Origin: a virus
Strand: one strand, 5' to 3'
DNA: 21,972 bases
Virus record (IMG/VR): IMGVR_UViG_3300020473_000138
Location: 1 to 21,972 of that record
The notes beneath the pieces are model-generated. The model ran no database searches. It was not told the origin of the DNA and worked only from the letters and a program-made list of their open reading frames with translations. Made by a program: the position numbers and the translations under genes. This document shows positions 6,378 to 14,001 of this stretch, in pieces. Each line of letters starts with the position of its first letter. The first letter of the stretch is position 1.

Positions 6378-6382
6378 ATAAT
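6354..6382 (+). promoter_or_regulatory. Consensus sigma-70 (early) promoter for the gp43 operon
   Basis: TTGACA (6354-6359), a spacer of exactly 17 bases and TATAAT (6377-6382): both boxes match the consensus perfectly. Transcription would start about 6389, some 12 bases before the ATG at 6401, and read into gp43, uvsX and gp41. The -35 box lies in the stem of the hsp20 terminator and the -10 box begins at its last T. Confidence 0.8.
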
Positions 6383-6400
6383 ATATAAAAAGATTTTAAA

Positions 6401-6784
6401 ATGTCCATACAACTCTTGTTAATGAAAAGTGGTGAGGAAGTCATCGCTGATGTTTACGAGATAAGAGATGCAGAACAGAAACCTCAAGGTTTTATTTTAA
6501 GAGATCCACAAATTTGTAAGATCTTTAAGAATATGGAGGAGCCTGAGAAAGGACCAAACGTTACGTTTGAGAACTGGGCACCTCTATCTGCACAGAAAAA
6601 ATTCTTAGTTAAAGAACACGCATTCCTTACAATGTGTGATCCACTTCCTCCATTAGTTGAGCACTTCACAGAACGCTTTGGCGAAGGAGAAGAATCCCTT
6701 GACCCTACTAGTATAAATGATCTCTCCACAGATAGTCCTACTGAAGAACCAGCAGACACTCCTGACACAGGTGGAACCGACTGA
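6401..6784 (+). CDS. Conserved-type hypothetical protein, 127 aa, first gene of the gp43 operon
   Basis: A protein with a folded N-terminal part (about 1-90) and an acidic, Ser/Thr/Pro-rich, probably disordered tail (from about 92). The start MSIQLLLMKSGEEVIADVYE followed by GFILRDPQICKI reads like the first strands of an Sm-like barrel. This is an inference from residue pattern, not a recognised family match. It lacks cysteine clusters and membrane segments. The ATG lies about 12 bases after the predicted start of transcription, so the message would have a very short leader without an obvious Shine-Dalgarno site. Its 3' end overlaps the next gene by up to 68 bases. Confidence 0.7.
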   Translation: MSIQLLLMKSGEEVIADVYEIRDAEQKPQGFILRDPQICKIFKNMEEPEKGPNVTFENWAPLSAQKKFLVKEHAFLTMCDPLPPLVEHFTERFGEGEESLDPTSINDLSTDSPTEEPADTPDTGGTD

Positions 6785-6977
6785 GGCAGAGTTGCCTGGT
6801 GAACCAGATGTTAGATTAATAGATCCATATTTGGTGGAGGGTAACGAGTTGACAAGATGGCTTAAGTCTGTTACAATACAGAATGAGATGATGATTCAAT
6901 CGGATCAGATTCTTACTATAGTCGAACCTACTCCTGCCCTTATCTCTTCTTATAATGAAGTTCTACAAGAACGTTGA
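6717..6977 (+). CDS. Hypothetical protein preceding gp43, up to 86 aa
   Basis: A small acidic protein (DVRLIDPYLVEGNELTRWL, then VTIQNEMMIQSDQIL) of unknown function. The start is uncertain. ATG 6717 gives 86 residues but overlaps the gene before by 68 bases. GTG 6771 gives 69 residues (VEPTEAELPGEPDVRL) with only a 14-base overlap, and the first 18 residues of the longer form look unlike a conserved start. The 3' end overlaps the gp43 start by 23 bases, so it is probably translationally coupled to the polymerase. No family recognised. Confidence 0.55.
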   Translation: MISPQIVLLKNQQTLLTQVEPTEAELPGEPDVRLIDPYLVEGNELTRWLKSVTIQNEMMIQSDQILTIVEPTPALISSYNEVLQER

Positions 6978-9438
6978 CCAAGTTGGTGATCGAATTCTTG
7001 TTAGAGGTTGTGATGGGTATAAAGAAGTTCGTTTTCGTGACGAGTTTCGACCTACCCTTTACGTAAAGAGTAAGAAAGAGTCTAAGTTTACCACATTATA
7101 TGGTGAACACGTTCGACCTATTCAGCCAGGAGGCATCCGAGACTGTAAGCAATTTTGCCAGCAGTATGAGGATGTTGATGGTTTTGAGATATCTGGTAAT
7201 CAGGCTTATCTCTATCAATGGATCAGTGATAACTTCCCTGGTGAAGTAGACTATGATCCAAGTAAGATACGTGTGTTCACGATCGATATTGAAACAGCAG
7301 CAGAAAACGGATTCCCCGACATCGAATCTGCTGATCAGGAAATCTTACTTATCTCAGTTAAGGACAGTTTTACGGGCTTGTATCACGTATGGGGTTCCAA
7401 ACCTTTTACGAACAAGCACGCTGATGTATCGTACACACAATGTGCTCACGAGCAGGAACTACTTCAGAAGTATCTCGCTTGGTGGATCGAAAACTATCCC
7501 GATGTAATTACAGGTTGGAATGTTCAACTGTTCGATGTTCCGTATATCTGTAATCGTTTGGCTCGTGTGCTTGGTGACAAGCAGACGAAATTCTTTTCAC
7601 CTTGGAAACTACTGAGTTCCCGTGAAATTTATATACAGGGCAGAAAGAACATCTCTTATGATGTATCGGGGATAACGGTGCTGGACTATCTTGATTTGTA
7701 TAGGAAATTCACTTATACAAATCAGGAATCCTACCGTTTGGATCACATAGCACTAGTAGAGTTAGGGTCTAAGAAATTAGATCACTCAGAATTTGACACC
7801 TTCAAGGAGTTCTATACCCAAGACTGGCAGAAATTTGTAGAGTACAACATCCACGACGTACGTCTGGTTGATCAACTTGAAGACAAGATGAAGCTTATGG
7901 ACTTAGCGTTTACGCTTGCGTATGATGCTAAGGTCAACCTTGAAGATGTTTTTTCTCAGGTGCGGATGTGGGATAGTATCATATATAACTATCTAAGAAA
8001 AAAGAATATAGTAATACCTCCCAAGATAAAGAATCAGAAGTCTGACAAATACGCAGGTGCTTATGTCAAGGAACCGAAACCAGGACGCTATGACTGGGTT
8101 GTTAATTTTGACCTCAATAGCCTGTACCCTCATCTTATTATGCAATATAACATCTCCCCAGAGACCCTCAGGGAGACTAGACACAGTAGTGCCAGCGTTG
8201 AAGGGATATTAAATGGAGAGGTGTCAATTGATGGGGATGATTGTGTTTGTGCTAACGGTGCTCAGTATCGTAAGGATGTACGGGGTTTTCTACCAGAACT
8301 AATGGAAAAGATCTACGATGAACGTAGTATCTACAAACGTAATATGATTGAGGCGAAGAAGAACTATGAGAAAGAACCTTCCCTCACATTAGAGAAAAAG
8401 ATATCGAAGTTTAATAACTTCCAGATGGCTAGGAAGATTCAATTGAATAGTGCTTATGGTGCTATTGGTAATGAGTATTTTAGATATTATAAACTAGCGA
8501 ACGCAGAAGCAATCACCTTGTCTGGACAGGTATCTATCCGTTGGATAGAGAATAAGATAAACACTTACCTAAATAAACTCTTGTCCACCTTGGATGAGGA
8601 TTATGTCATCGCATCTGACACCGATTCGATTTATCTTAATCTCGGACCTCTTGTTGATAAATTTTTTAGTAATAAGTCTGACGATAAGATTCGGATCGTT
8701 GACTTACTTGATAAGGTCTGCAAAGATAAGTTGGAACCGTTCATTGATGCCTCGTATGAGGAGCTTGCAACGTATGTGGCGGCGTATGACCAGAAGATGA
8801 TAATGAAGCGTGAGAACATTGCTGACCGTGGTATTTGGACAGCAAAGAAACGCTACATTCTTAATGTATGGGATTCTGAAGGAGTAAGATATAGTGAACC
8901 AAAGATGAAAATTATGGGATTGGAGACTGCGAGGTCTTCTGTTCCTCAGTACTTCAGAGATCGTCTTAAGAAGGCGTTCAGACTTATTATGTCTGCTGAT
9001 AACGATACAGTTATTGAGTACATCGATGATTGTAAGAAGGAGACCCGTCAGGCATTAGTTTCTGACATTGCATTCCCACGTGGATGTAATGGTGTCACCA
9101 AGTATAGACATCCTAGGGAGATCTATCAGAAAGGTACTCCCATACACGTACGTGGTGCGTTGTTGTACAATCACCATATCAAGGATAAAAAGATTCAACA
9201 TAAGAATGCTTTTATCCAAGAGGGTGAGAAGATTAAGTTTGTCTATCTCAAGACACCCAATCCTATACAGGAGAACGTGATCTCATTTTTCCAAGACTTA
9301 CCATCCGAGTTTAATTTGGAGAAATATATAGACCACGACAAACAATTTAATAAAGCATTCTACGAACCCTTGCGTTCTGTGCTAGAATGTATTGGATGGA
9401 AACCAGAACGTTCTGGTAGTCTTATGGAATTTTTCTAA
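6955..9438 (+). CDS. 43: DNA polymerase gp43 (family B, T4 type)
   Basis: An 827-residue replicative polymerase with proofreading exonuclease, somewhat shorter than T4 gp43 (898). Exonuclease motifs are complete: Exo I FTIDIET (D111, E113), Exo II ITGWNVQLFD (N189, D194) and Exo III YNIHD (D301). Polymerase motifs are complete: A at DLNSLYPHLIM (D386), B at KIQLNSAYGAIGNEYF (K494) and C at IASDTDSIY (D555, D557). The family motif TAKKRYIL follows near 629-636. The extreme C-terminus GSLMEFF is hydrophobic-aromatic, as expected for binding the gp45 clamp. It is uninterrupted, with no intron or split as reported in some phage polymerases. The start overlaps the small upstream gene by 23 bases, and the stop shares TAATG with uvsX. 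Confidence 0.97.
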   Translation: MKFYKNVDQVGDRILVRGCDGYKEVRFRDEFRPTLYVKSKKESKFTTLYGEHVRPIQPGGIRDCKQFCQQYEDVDGFEISGNQAYLYQWISDNFPGEVDYDPSKIRVFTIDIETAAENGFPDIESADQEILLISVKDSFTGLYHVWGSKPFTNKHADVSYTQCAHEQELLQKYLAWWIENYPDVITGWNVQLFDVPYICNRLARVLGDKQTKFFSPWKLLSSREIYIQGRKNISYDVSGITVLDYLDLYRKFTYTNQESYRLDHIALVELGSKKLDHSEFDTFKEFYTQDWQKFVEYNIHDVRLVDQLEDKMKLMDLAFTLAYDAKVNLEDVFSQVRMWDSIIYNYLRKKNIVIPPKIKNQKSDKYAGAYVKEPKPGRYDWVVNFDLNSLYPHLIMQYNISPETLRETRHSSASVEGILNGEVSIDGDDCVCANGAQYRKDVRGFLPELMEKIYDERSIYKRNMIEAKKNYEKEPSLTLEKKISKFNNFQMARKIQLNSAYGAIGNEYFRYYKLANAEAITLSGQVSIRWIENKINTYLNKLLSTLDEDYVIASDTDSIYLNLGPLVDKFFSNKSDDKIRIVDLLDKVCKDKLEPFIDASYEELATYVAAYDQKMIMKRENIADRGIWTAKKRYILNVWDSEGVRYSEPKMKIMGLETARSSVPQYFRDRLKKAFRLIMSADNDTVIEYIDDCKKETRQALVSDIAFPRGCNGVTKYRHPREIYQKGTPIHVRGALLYNHHIKDKKIQHKNAFIQEGEKIKFVYLKTPNPIQENVISFFQDLPSEFNLEKYIDHDKQFNKAFYEPLRSVLECIGWKPERSGSLMEFF

Positions 9439-10454
9439 TGAGTTTTCTAAATTCTGTTATCAAGGAGATTGGTAATGAGTATGCAGCAGTCGCAGACCAA
9501 GGAATTGCTGCTGGTGACAATGCTGACTGGGTTGATACTGGTAGCTATATTTTTAATGCTCTTGTATCTGGATCAGTATTTGGAGGCATTCCTTCAAACA
9601 AGGTTACAGCACTTGCAGGAGAGTCTTCCACAGGAAAGACTTTCTTTGCCCTTAGCGTCTGTAAGAATTTTCTAGAGCAGAACCCTAAGGGTAATGTTCT
9701 TTACTTTGAGTCTGAGTCTGCTATATCAAAAGATATGATGGCTGACAGAGGACTTGATGTTAAACGTGTAGGTGTAGTACCTGTTGTTACTGTGCAAGAG
9801 TTTCGTACACAGGCTATGAAGATAGTGTCTGAGTATGAGAAACTTAACAAAGATGATAGGCCACCATTGCTTATGGTGCTAGATAGTCTTGGTAACTTAT
9901 CAACTTCTAAAGAAATTGAAGATTCCGCAGCAGGAAAAGATACCAGAGATATGACACGAGCACAAGTGATCAAGTCTATCTTTAGGGTCTTGACACTTAA
10001 TCTTGGTCGAGCGAATATACCACTGCTAGTTACTAATCATACCTACGATGTAGTAGGTAGCTATGTTCCTATGAAGGAGATGGGTGGTGGAACAGGACTT
10101 AAGTACGCTGCTTCTAACATTATTTTCTTATCGAAAGCTAAGGAGAAAGACGGTACCGAGGTTGTTGGCAATCTCATTACTGCCACAAATCGTAAAAGTC
10201 GCTTTACAAAAGAGAACAGTAAGGTTAAAGTAAGGTTGTTCTTTGACGAGCGAGGACTTGACAAGTATTACGGACTACTGGAACTGGGTGAAAAGCACGG
10301 AGTATTCCAACGCAAGGCAAATCGCTTTGTGTTTGGTGGCACTTCAGTATATCCTAGTGCCGTTCTTAAGGAACCAGAAAAGTACTTTACCCCCGAAGTA
10401 ATGCAAGCACTCGATGAGTGTGCTTCAAAAGAATTTAAGTATGGCAATGAATGA
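9438..10454 (+). CDS. uvsX: UvsX RecA-like recombinase
   Basis: A 338-residue strand-exchange ATPase that coats single-stranded DNA and drives recombination-dependent replication and repair. The Walker A motif is GESSTGKT (61-68) and Walker B is LLMVLDS (144-150). Other RecA/UvsX hallmarks are YFESESAISKDM (89-100), the region TRAQVIKSIFRVLT, and TNHTYDV for loop-linked nucleotide sensing. The sequence MGGGTGLKYAASNIIFL matches the UvsX DNA-binding loop L2 area and the strand after it. The length is close to T4 UvsX (about 390), slightly shorter. It starts on the TAATG shared with gp43 and overlaps the helicase start by 8 to 14 bases, giving the gp43-uvsX-gp41 order expected of marine T4-like phages. 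Confidence 0.95.
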   Translation: MSFLNSVIKEIGNEYAAVADQGIAAGDNADWVDTGSYIFNALVSGSVFGGIPSNKVTALAGESSTGKTFFALSVCKNFLEQNPKGNVLYFESESAISKDMMADRGLDVKRVGVVPVVTVQEFRTQAMKIVSEYEKLNKDDRPPLLMVLDSLGNLSTSKEIEDSAAGKDTRDMTRAQVIKSIFRVLTLNLGRANIPLLVTNHTYDVVGSYVPMKEMGGGTGLKYAASNIIFLSKAKEKDGTEVVGNLITATNRKSRFTKENSKVKVRLFFDERGLDKYYGLLELGEKHGVFQRKANRFVFGGTSVYPSAVLKEPEKYFTPEVMQALDECASKEFKYGNE

Positions 10455-11826
10455 ACGTGTAGAAAGAACTATCTTACGTAGTCTCTTTCGTAATGAAGAT
10501 TACTTTCGTAAGATTCTTCCTTTTGTAAAGCCTGAGTATTATGAGGAACTTGATGAAAAAATCATTTTTGAAGAGATACAAAAATTCTCTTCTAAATATG
10601 ACCGTCTCCCGACCACGGAGGTTATACTCATTGAAGTCGAAGGACGGCAAGATGTTTCTGATGAGACTTATAGTCAAGTCCGAGATATCTGTGTCTCTTT
10701 CAAGGATGTAGAGGAAGATCCTACACAGGATTGGTTGCTTGATGCCACTGAGAAGTGGTGTAAAGACAGGGCAATATACATAGCCTTGATGGAGTCTATC
10801 AAGCTTGCTGATGGAAAGGATGAGAAGAAAAGTAGGGATGCGATTCCTGATATTCTTAAGGAAGCTTTATCGGTCTCTTTTGATGACCATATTGGTCACG
10901 ACTACTTGGTTGACTATCAAGAACGCTTCGATTTCTATACTACTGACGAGGAAAAAACTCCGTTTGATCTGGAGTACTTCAATAAGATTACCAAGGGTGG
11001 TATCCCAAACAAAACACTCAATGTTGCTCTCGCTGGAACAGGAGTAGGTAAGTCATTGTTTATGTGCCACGTTGCAGCAGCGTGTTTATCACAAGGAAAG
11101 AATGTATTGTACATCACCCTTGAGATGGCAGAGGAGAAGATTGCTGAACGTATTGATGCTAACTTACTTAATGTAAACATCAAGGACATTCCAGAATTAC
11201 CTAGGATGATCTTTGAATCTAAGGTATCAGATCTGTCACGTAAGACACAGGGTAAACTTATTATTAAAGAGTATCCTACTGCGTCAGCACACGCAGGTCA
11301 TTTCAGATCATTGATGAATGAATTGTCGTTGAAGAAATCATTTGCACCAGATATAATTTTTATAGACTACCTTAACATCTGTGCTTCTTCCAGATACAAA
11401 GGTGCCATTGTTAACTCTTACACTTATGTTAAAGCGATTGCGGAAGAACTTAGGGGATTGGCTGTCGAATTTGATTTACCGATCGTTAGTGCTACTCAAA
11501 CTACTCGTGCTGGTTTCGGCTCTACTGATGTTGACCTTACTGACACTTCAGAGTCCTTCGGACTCCCTGCTACTGCTGATTTTATGTTCGCTCTCATTTC
11601 TAGCGAGGAGTTGGAATCCCAAAATCAGATAATGGTTAAACAGTTAAAGAATAGATACAATGACCCTACAATGTATAGAAGATTCCTCGTGGGTATTGAC
11701 AGAGCGAAGATGAAGCTGTATGATGTAGAGCAAGGTTCTGATGCCGAGGCAGAAGCCAAAGACATTGACTTCACACCCGATTTTAATAAAGAATCTACTT
11801 CCAAATTTGCTGATTTTGTAGTATGA
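10441..11826 (+). CDS. 41: Replicative DNA helicase gp41 (DnaB-like)
   Basis: The hexameric 5'-3' helicase that unwinds ahead of gp43 and forms the primosome with gp61. From ATG 10441 it has 461 residues, like T4 gp41 (475). The N-terminal helical domain (MNERVERTILRSLFRNEDYF) matches the T4 start. The RecA-like core has Walker A GTGVGKS (199-205), the conserved YITLEMAEEKIAERIDANLL, EYPTASAHAGHFRSL, and Walker B DIIFIDYL (304-311). Further on are VKAIAEELRGLAVE and SESFGLPATADFM. The start could also be ATG 10447, which removes two residues. An ATG at 10414 would overlap uvsX by 41 bases and adds residues not seen in T4. The stop shares ATGA with mazG. Confidence 0.95.
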   Translation: MAMNERVERTILRSLFRNEDYFRKILPFVKPEYYEELDEKIIFEEIQKFSSKYDRLPTTEVILIEVEGRQDVSDETYSQVRDICVSFKDVEEDPTQDWLLDATEKWCKDRAIYIALMESIKLADGKDEKKSRDAIPDILKEALSVSFDDHIGHDYLVDYQERFDFYTTDEEKTPFDLEYFNKITKGGIPNKTLNVALAGTGVGKSLFMCHVAAACLSQGKNVLYITLEMAEEKIAERIDANLLNVNIKDIPELPRMIFESKVSDLSRKTQGKLIIKEYPTASAHAGHFRSLMNELSLKKSFAPDIIFIDYLNICASSRYKGAIVNSYTYVKAIAEELRGLAVEFDLPIVSATQTTRAGFGSTDVDLTDTSESFGLPATADFMFALISSEELESQNQIMVKQLKNRYNDPTMYRRFLVGIDRAKMKLYDVEQGSDAEAEAKDIDFTPDFNKESTSKFADFVV

Positions 11827-12242
11827 CTGAAGAACGTATGATCGTAGATGTCGATCAGTATATGGAGTTTGTGGATCAAACCACAAGTATTCCATCAAAA
11901 AATAATGGTGAGTTTATAGCTCGTATTGCAGAACTAGATAAGAAAGGAGTTGACATCGCACGTCTTATGACTGCTGCTGTTGGTATCAGTGCAGAAGGTG
12001 GAGAGTTTACAGAGATAGTTAAGAAGATTGCTTTTCAAGGTAAGGAACTTACTGATGATGTTAAGTTACATATGTTGAAGGAACTAGGAGATGTATTCTG
12101 GTATTATAGTCAAGCTTGTATGGCACTAGGATTTGATTTCAATAAAGTATTAGCAACTAATATGGCAAAGTTACTTGCTAGATATCCTGATGGAACATTT
12201 CAAGTTGATATGTCTGAGAATCGTAAGCAAGGTGATATCTAA
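11823..12242 (+). CDS. mazG: MazG-like nucleoside triphosphate pyrophosphohydrolase
   Basis: A 139-residue all-alpha NTP pyrophosphohydrolase. The metal-binding motif is complete: E58-x2-E61 in GISAEGGEF, then after 25 residues E87-x2-D90 in ELGDVFWYY. Members hydrolyse (d)NTPs to monophosphates. The cyanophage version was proposed to act on ppGpp, but published biochemistry found preference for deoxynucleotides. The gene shares ATGA with gp41 before it and TAATG with the pyrE-like gene after it, linking nucleotide processing to replication. mazG is frequent in marine T4-like phages and supports that origin. It is a single-domain form, about half the size of E. coli MazG. Confidence 0.9.
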   Translation: MTEERMIVDVDQYMEFVDQTTSIPSKNNGEFIARIAELDKKGVDIARLMTAAVGISAEGGEFTEIVKKIAFQGKELTDDVKLHMLKELGDVFWYYSQACMALGFDFNKVLATNMAKLLARYPDGTFQVDMSENRKQGDI

Positions 12243-12796
12243 TGACCGATCCAGCATACAAAGCAACATTACTCAAACTCATTAAGGAGAGAGCATATAA
12301 GAAAGGTCAGTTTACTCTTTCTTCTGGTCATACAAGTAGCCATTATGTCAACTGCAAACCTGTAACATTATCTTGTGAAGGTAATGCACTTCTATCTACC
12401 TTGATGGTAAAGAAGTTGGATGAAGGGTCTAGAGCAGTTGGTGGTCTTACTCTAGGTGGTGATCCATTGGTTGTTGGTGTAGCACAGAGAGCATTCTATA
12501 AAGGAGGGCACATTGATGCTCTTATTGTTAGGAAGAATCCTAAAAAATATGGTACAAAGGAAGTTATCGAAGGTCCAAAACCTGAGAAGGGTTCTATTGT
12601 CACAGTCCTAGAGGATGTAACTACCACTGGTAGTAGTGCTATGAAGGCGGTTAATGTCCTACGTGATGCAGGTTACGTTGTTAATCGTGTTGTTGCTATC
12701 GTTGATAGGATGGATGATCATAGTATATGGGAAAAGAATAATATACAATTTAGATCCTTATTCACCTTACAGGAAATTATCGATCAAGAAGGATAA
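12242..12796 (+). CDS. pyrE: PyrE-like orotate phosphoribosyltransferase
   Basis: A 184-residue type I phosphoribosyltransferase that would convert orotate and PRPP to OMP, feeding pyrimidine synthesis. The start region FTLSSGHTSSHYVNCKPVTL matches the substrate-binding SGxxSxxYVxxK segment of PyrE. The flexible loop VRKNPKKYGTKEVIEG (96-111) carries the R-K and K-x-x-G residues. The PRPP-binding motif VTVLEDVTTTGSSAMKA is at 120-136 with the acidic pair E124-D125. Its length is slightly below bacterial PyrE (about 210), and the C-terminal arm is short. The start overlaps the mazG stop (TAATG). No other pyrimidine gene is in the window, so it may supplement the host pathway. Orotate specificity is inferred; related phosphoribosyltransferases use other bases. 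Confidence 0.88.
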   Translation: MTDPAYKATLLKLIKERAYKKGQFTLSSGHTSSHYVNCKPVTLSCEGNALLSTLMVKKLDEGSRAVGGLTLGGDPLVVGVAQRAFYKGGHIDALIVRKNPKKYGTKEVIEGPKPEKGSIVTVLEDVTTTGSSAMKAVNVLRDAGYVVNRVVAIVDRMDDHSIWEKNNIQFRSLFTLQEIIDQEG

Positions 12797-12801
12797 AAAC
12801 T

Positions 12802-12810
12802 CTAAATATT
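12802..12810 (+). promoter_or_regulatory. Late-promoter-like motif CTAAATATT
   Basis: CTAAATATT is a variant of the T4 late promoter core TATAAATA. It lies in the 17-base gap after pyrE. It is very close to the ATG at 12814, so the leader would be almost absent unless translation starts further in, for example at ATG 12871. Confidence 0.35.
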
Positions 12811-12813
12811 GGT

Positions 12814-14001
12814 ATGGCATACAATGTTCTACCAAAAACTTTTGAGGAAGCAGGAAAGGCAGTGAAGCATATGGATAAAGTCCGTGCTTCTGAAGCCCTT
12901 AGATTATTTAATGAACTTAAACATCACTATGGTACCGTAGTACCAGATCCAATTGCATTTGATCCTACTAATAAATCTGTTTGTAAAATCACTCGTCAAC
13001 TAGTAGGAAGTTTTACTATAAGAGATATCAAGTCCAGACTTAAGATCAAAAATTTGCAACCTGATTTTGGTAATGGTAGTAGAGGAAACCGAGGAGCAGC
13101 AAACCAAGGTGGTCTCTTTGAAAGAGAGATGGAGAACTTGCTCAATGATTGGATTGAGAATCCAGATCAGTTAAAAAATAATAAGTATAGACATTTTATC
13201 TTTGGTCTTGTAGATCATTATGGTCTGGAGAATTGTACAGCATTGAGAGTAGTACCTGAAGGTGCTGAGAACAAGAAAAGACCAATGAAAATTGTTAATG
13301 GTCAATGGCAGATAGGTGGTGCCTCACCATCTAAAGGATATAATATTGGTGCAACGGTTACTGACGTAACGTTGGTGACACAGTGTAAGGGGGAGCAAGA
13401 AAGGAATACATATCTGTCATTAAAGACAAGTGGTACCACAAACTTATCTAACTTAGGTCTTAAGACCAACGTGTTTCCTGTAGAACAAGTTAAAGCAGGT
13501 AGTATTACTACTGAAGCAGGACTAGCATTGATTAAAACATTTGGTCTAAAGCAAGATTTGCTTTGTGCTACCTTTAATAACTTTCAAGCAGGTAACCGTA
13601 ACTTCCACGAGATTGATAATTCTCCTAGTTATGATCGTAACTTACTTAAGCAATTGATTAAAGGATCTCTTGGTTGGGGATATCATTATGTCCATTTACA
13701 CAATGGACATATACATCATCTAGAAATTGATGAGAAATTTTTAAATGCTGCTTCCGTTGCGTCAGGTGTCAAAGTGGCATATGGTGGTAACACAGGAGGG
13801 GCAAAACGTGTTAATATAAACTTAACAACACCATTATTGGATATGGCTTTTAATATCAGAAATACATCTGATAAGGGAAGTAAAGCAGATCCAGATCGTG
13901 TGTATCCAGACAAGCTACAGTCAGGATATAAGATGAAAGGTGAAAGCATTATGACTAAATTTCCAGGTGACTCAGAGGAGGACGCACACGATAATGTCTA
14001 A
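12814..14001 (+). CDS. Uncharacterised protein, 395 aa, possible PD-(D/E)XK-like nuclease
   Basis: I do not recognise a named family. Several features suggest a nuclease-like core: a Glu-rich helix GLFEREMENLLNDWIE (100-115), a strand ending in D184 (ATVTDVTLVTQ), and a strand YLSLKTSG (200-207) in which S202-x-K204 could stand for the usual D/E-x-K. This pattern is weak and the key acidic residue of the last motif would be missing. Near 289-306 is a histidine-rich stretch (GYHYVHLHNGHIHHLEID) that could bind metal. Residues 86-100 are Gly/Asn/Arg-rich and probably flexible. It starts just after a late-promoter-like motif and overlaps the next, ligase-like gene by 8 bases, so the two are probably made together. 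A virion or packaging role is an alternative. Confidence 0.6.
   Translation: MAYNVLPKTFEEAGKAVKHMDKVRASEALRLFNELKHHYGTVVPDPIAFDPTNKSVCKITRQLVGSFTIRDIKSRLKIKNLQPDFGNGSRGNRGAANQGGLFEREMENLLNDWIENPDQLKNNKYRHFIFGLVDHYGLENCTALRVVPEGAENKKRPMKIVNGQWQIGGASPSKGYNIGATVTDVTLVTQCKGEQERNTYLSLKTSGTTNLSNLGLKTNVFPVEQVKAGSITTEAGLALIKTFGLKQDLLCATFNNFQAGNRNFHEIDNSPSYDRNLLKQLIKGSLGWGYHYVHLHNGHIHHLEIDEKFLNAASVASGVKVAYGGNTGGAKRVNINLTTPLLDMAFNIRNTSDKGSKADPDRVYPDKLQSGYKMKGESIMTKFPGDSEEDAHDNV
13687..13711. repeat. Perfect 10-bp inverted repeat inside the 12814 gene
   Basis: TATGTCCATT (13687-13696) and AATGGACATA (13702-13711) are exact reverse complements around a five-base TACAC loop. They lie in the histidine-rich coding stretch, so the RNA could form a strong hairpin. 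Whether it has a role is unknown. Confidence 0.6.

Noticed and set aside
8156-8180. Short inverted repeat (CCCT/AGGG) resembling a terminator stem in gp43
   Set aside because: The stem is very short, has no T-run and lies within a conserved coding region.
6955-9438. Possible intron or split in the DNA polymerase gene, suggested by a homing-type endonuclease in the window
   Set aside because: All exonuclease and polymerase motifs occur in one uninterrupted frame with normal spacing.
10935-11189. Minus-strand frame opposite gp41
   Set aside because: Antisense of the conserved Walker A region; no ribosome site and no recognisable product.
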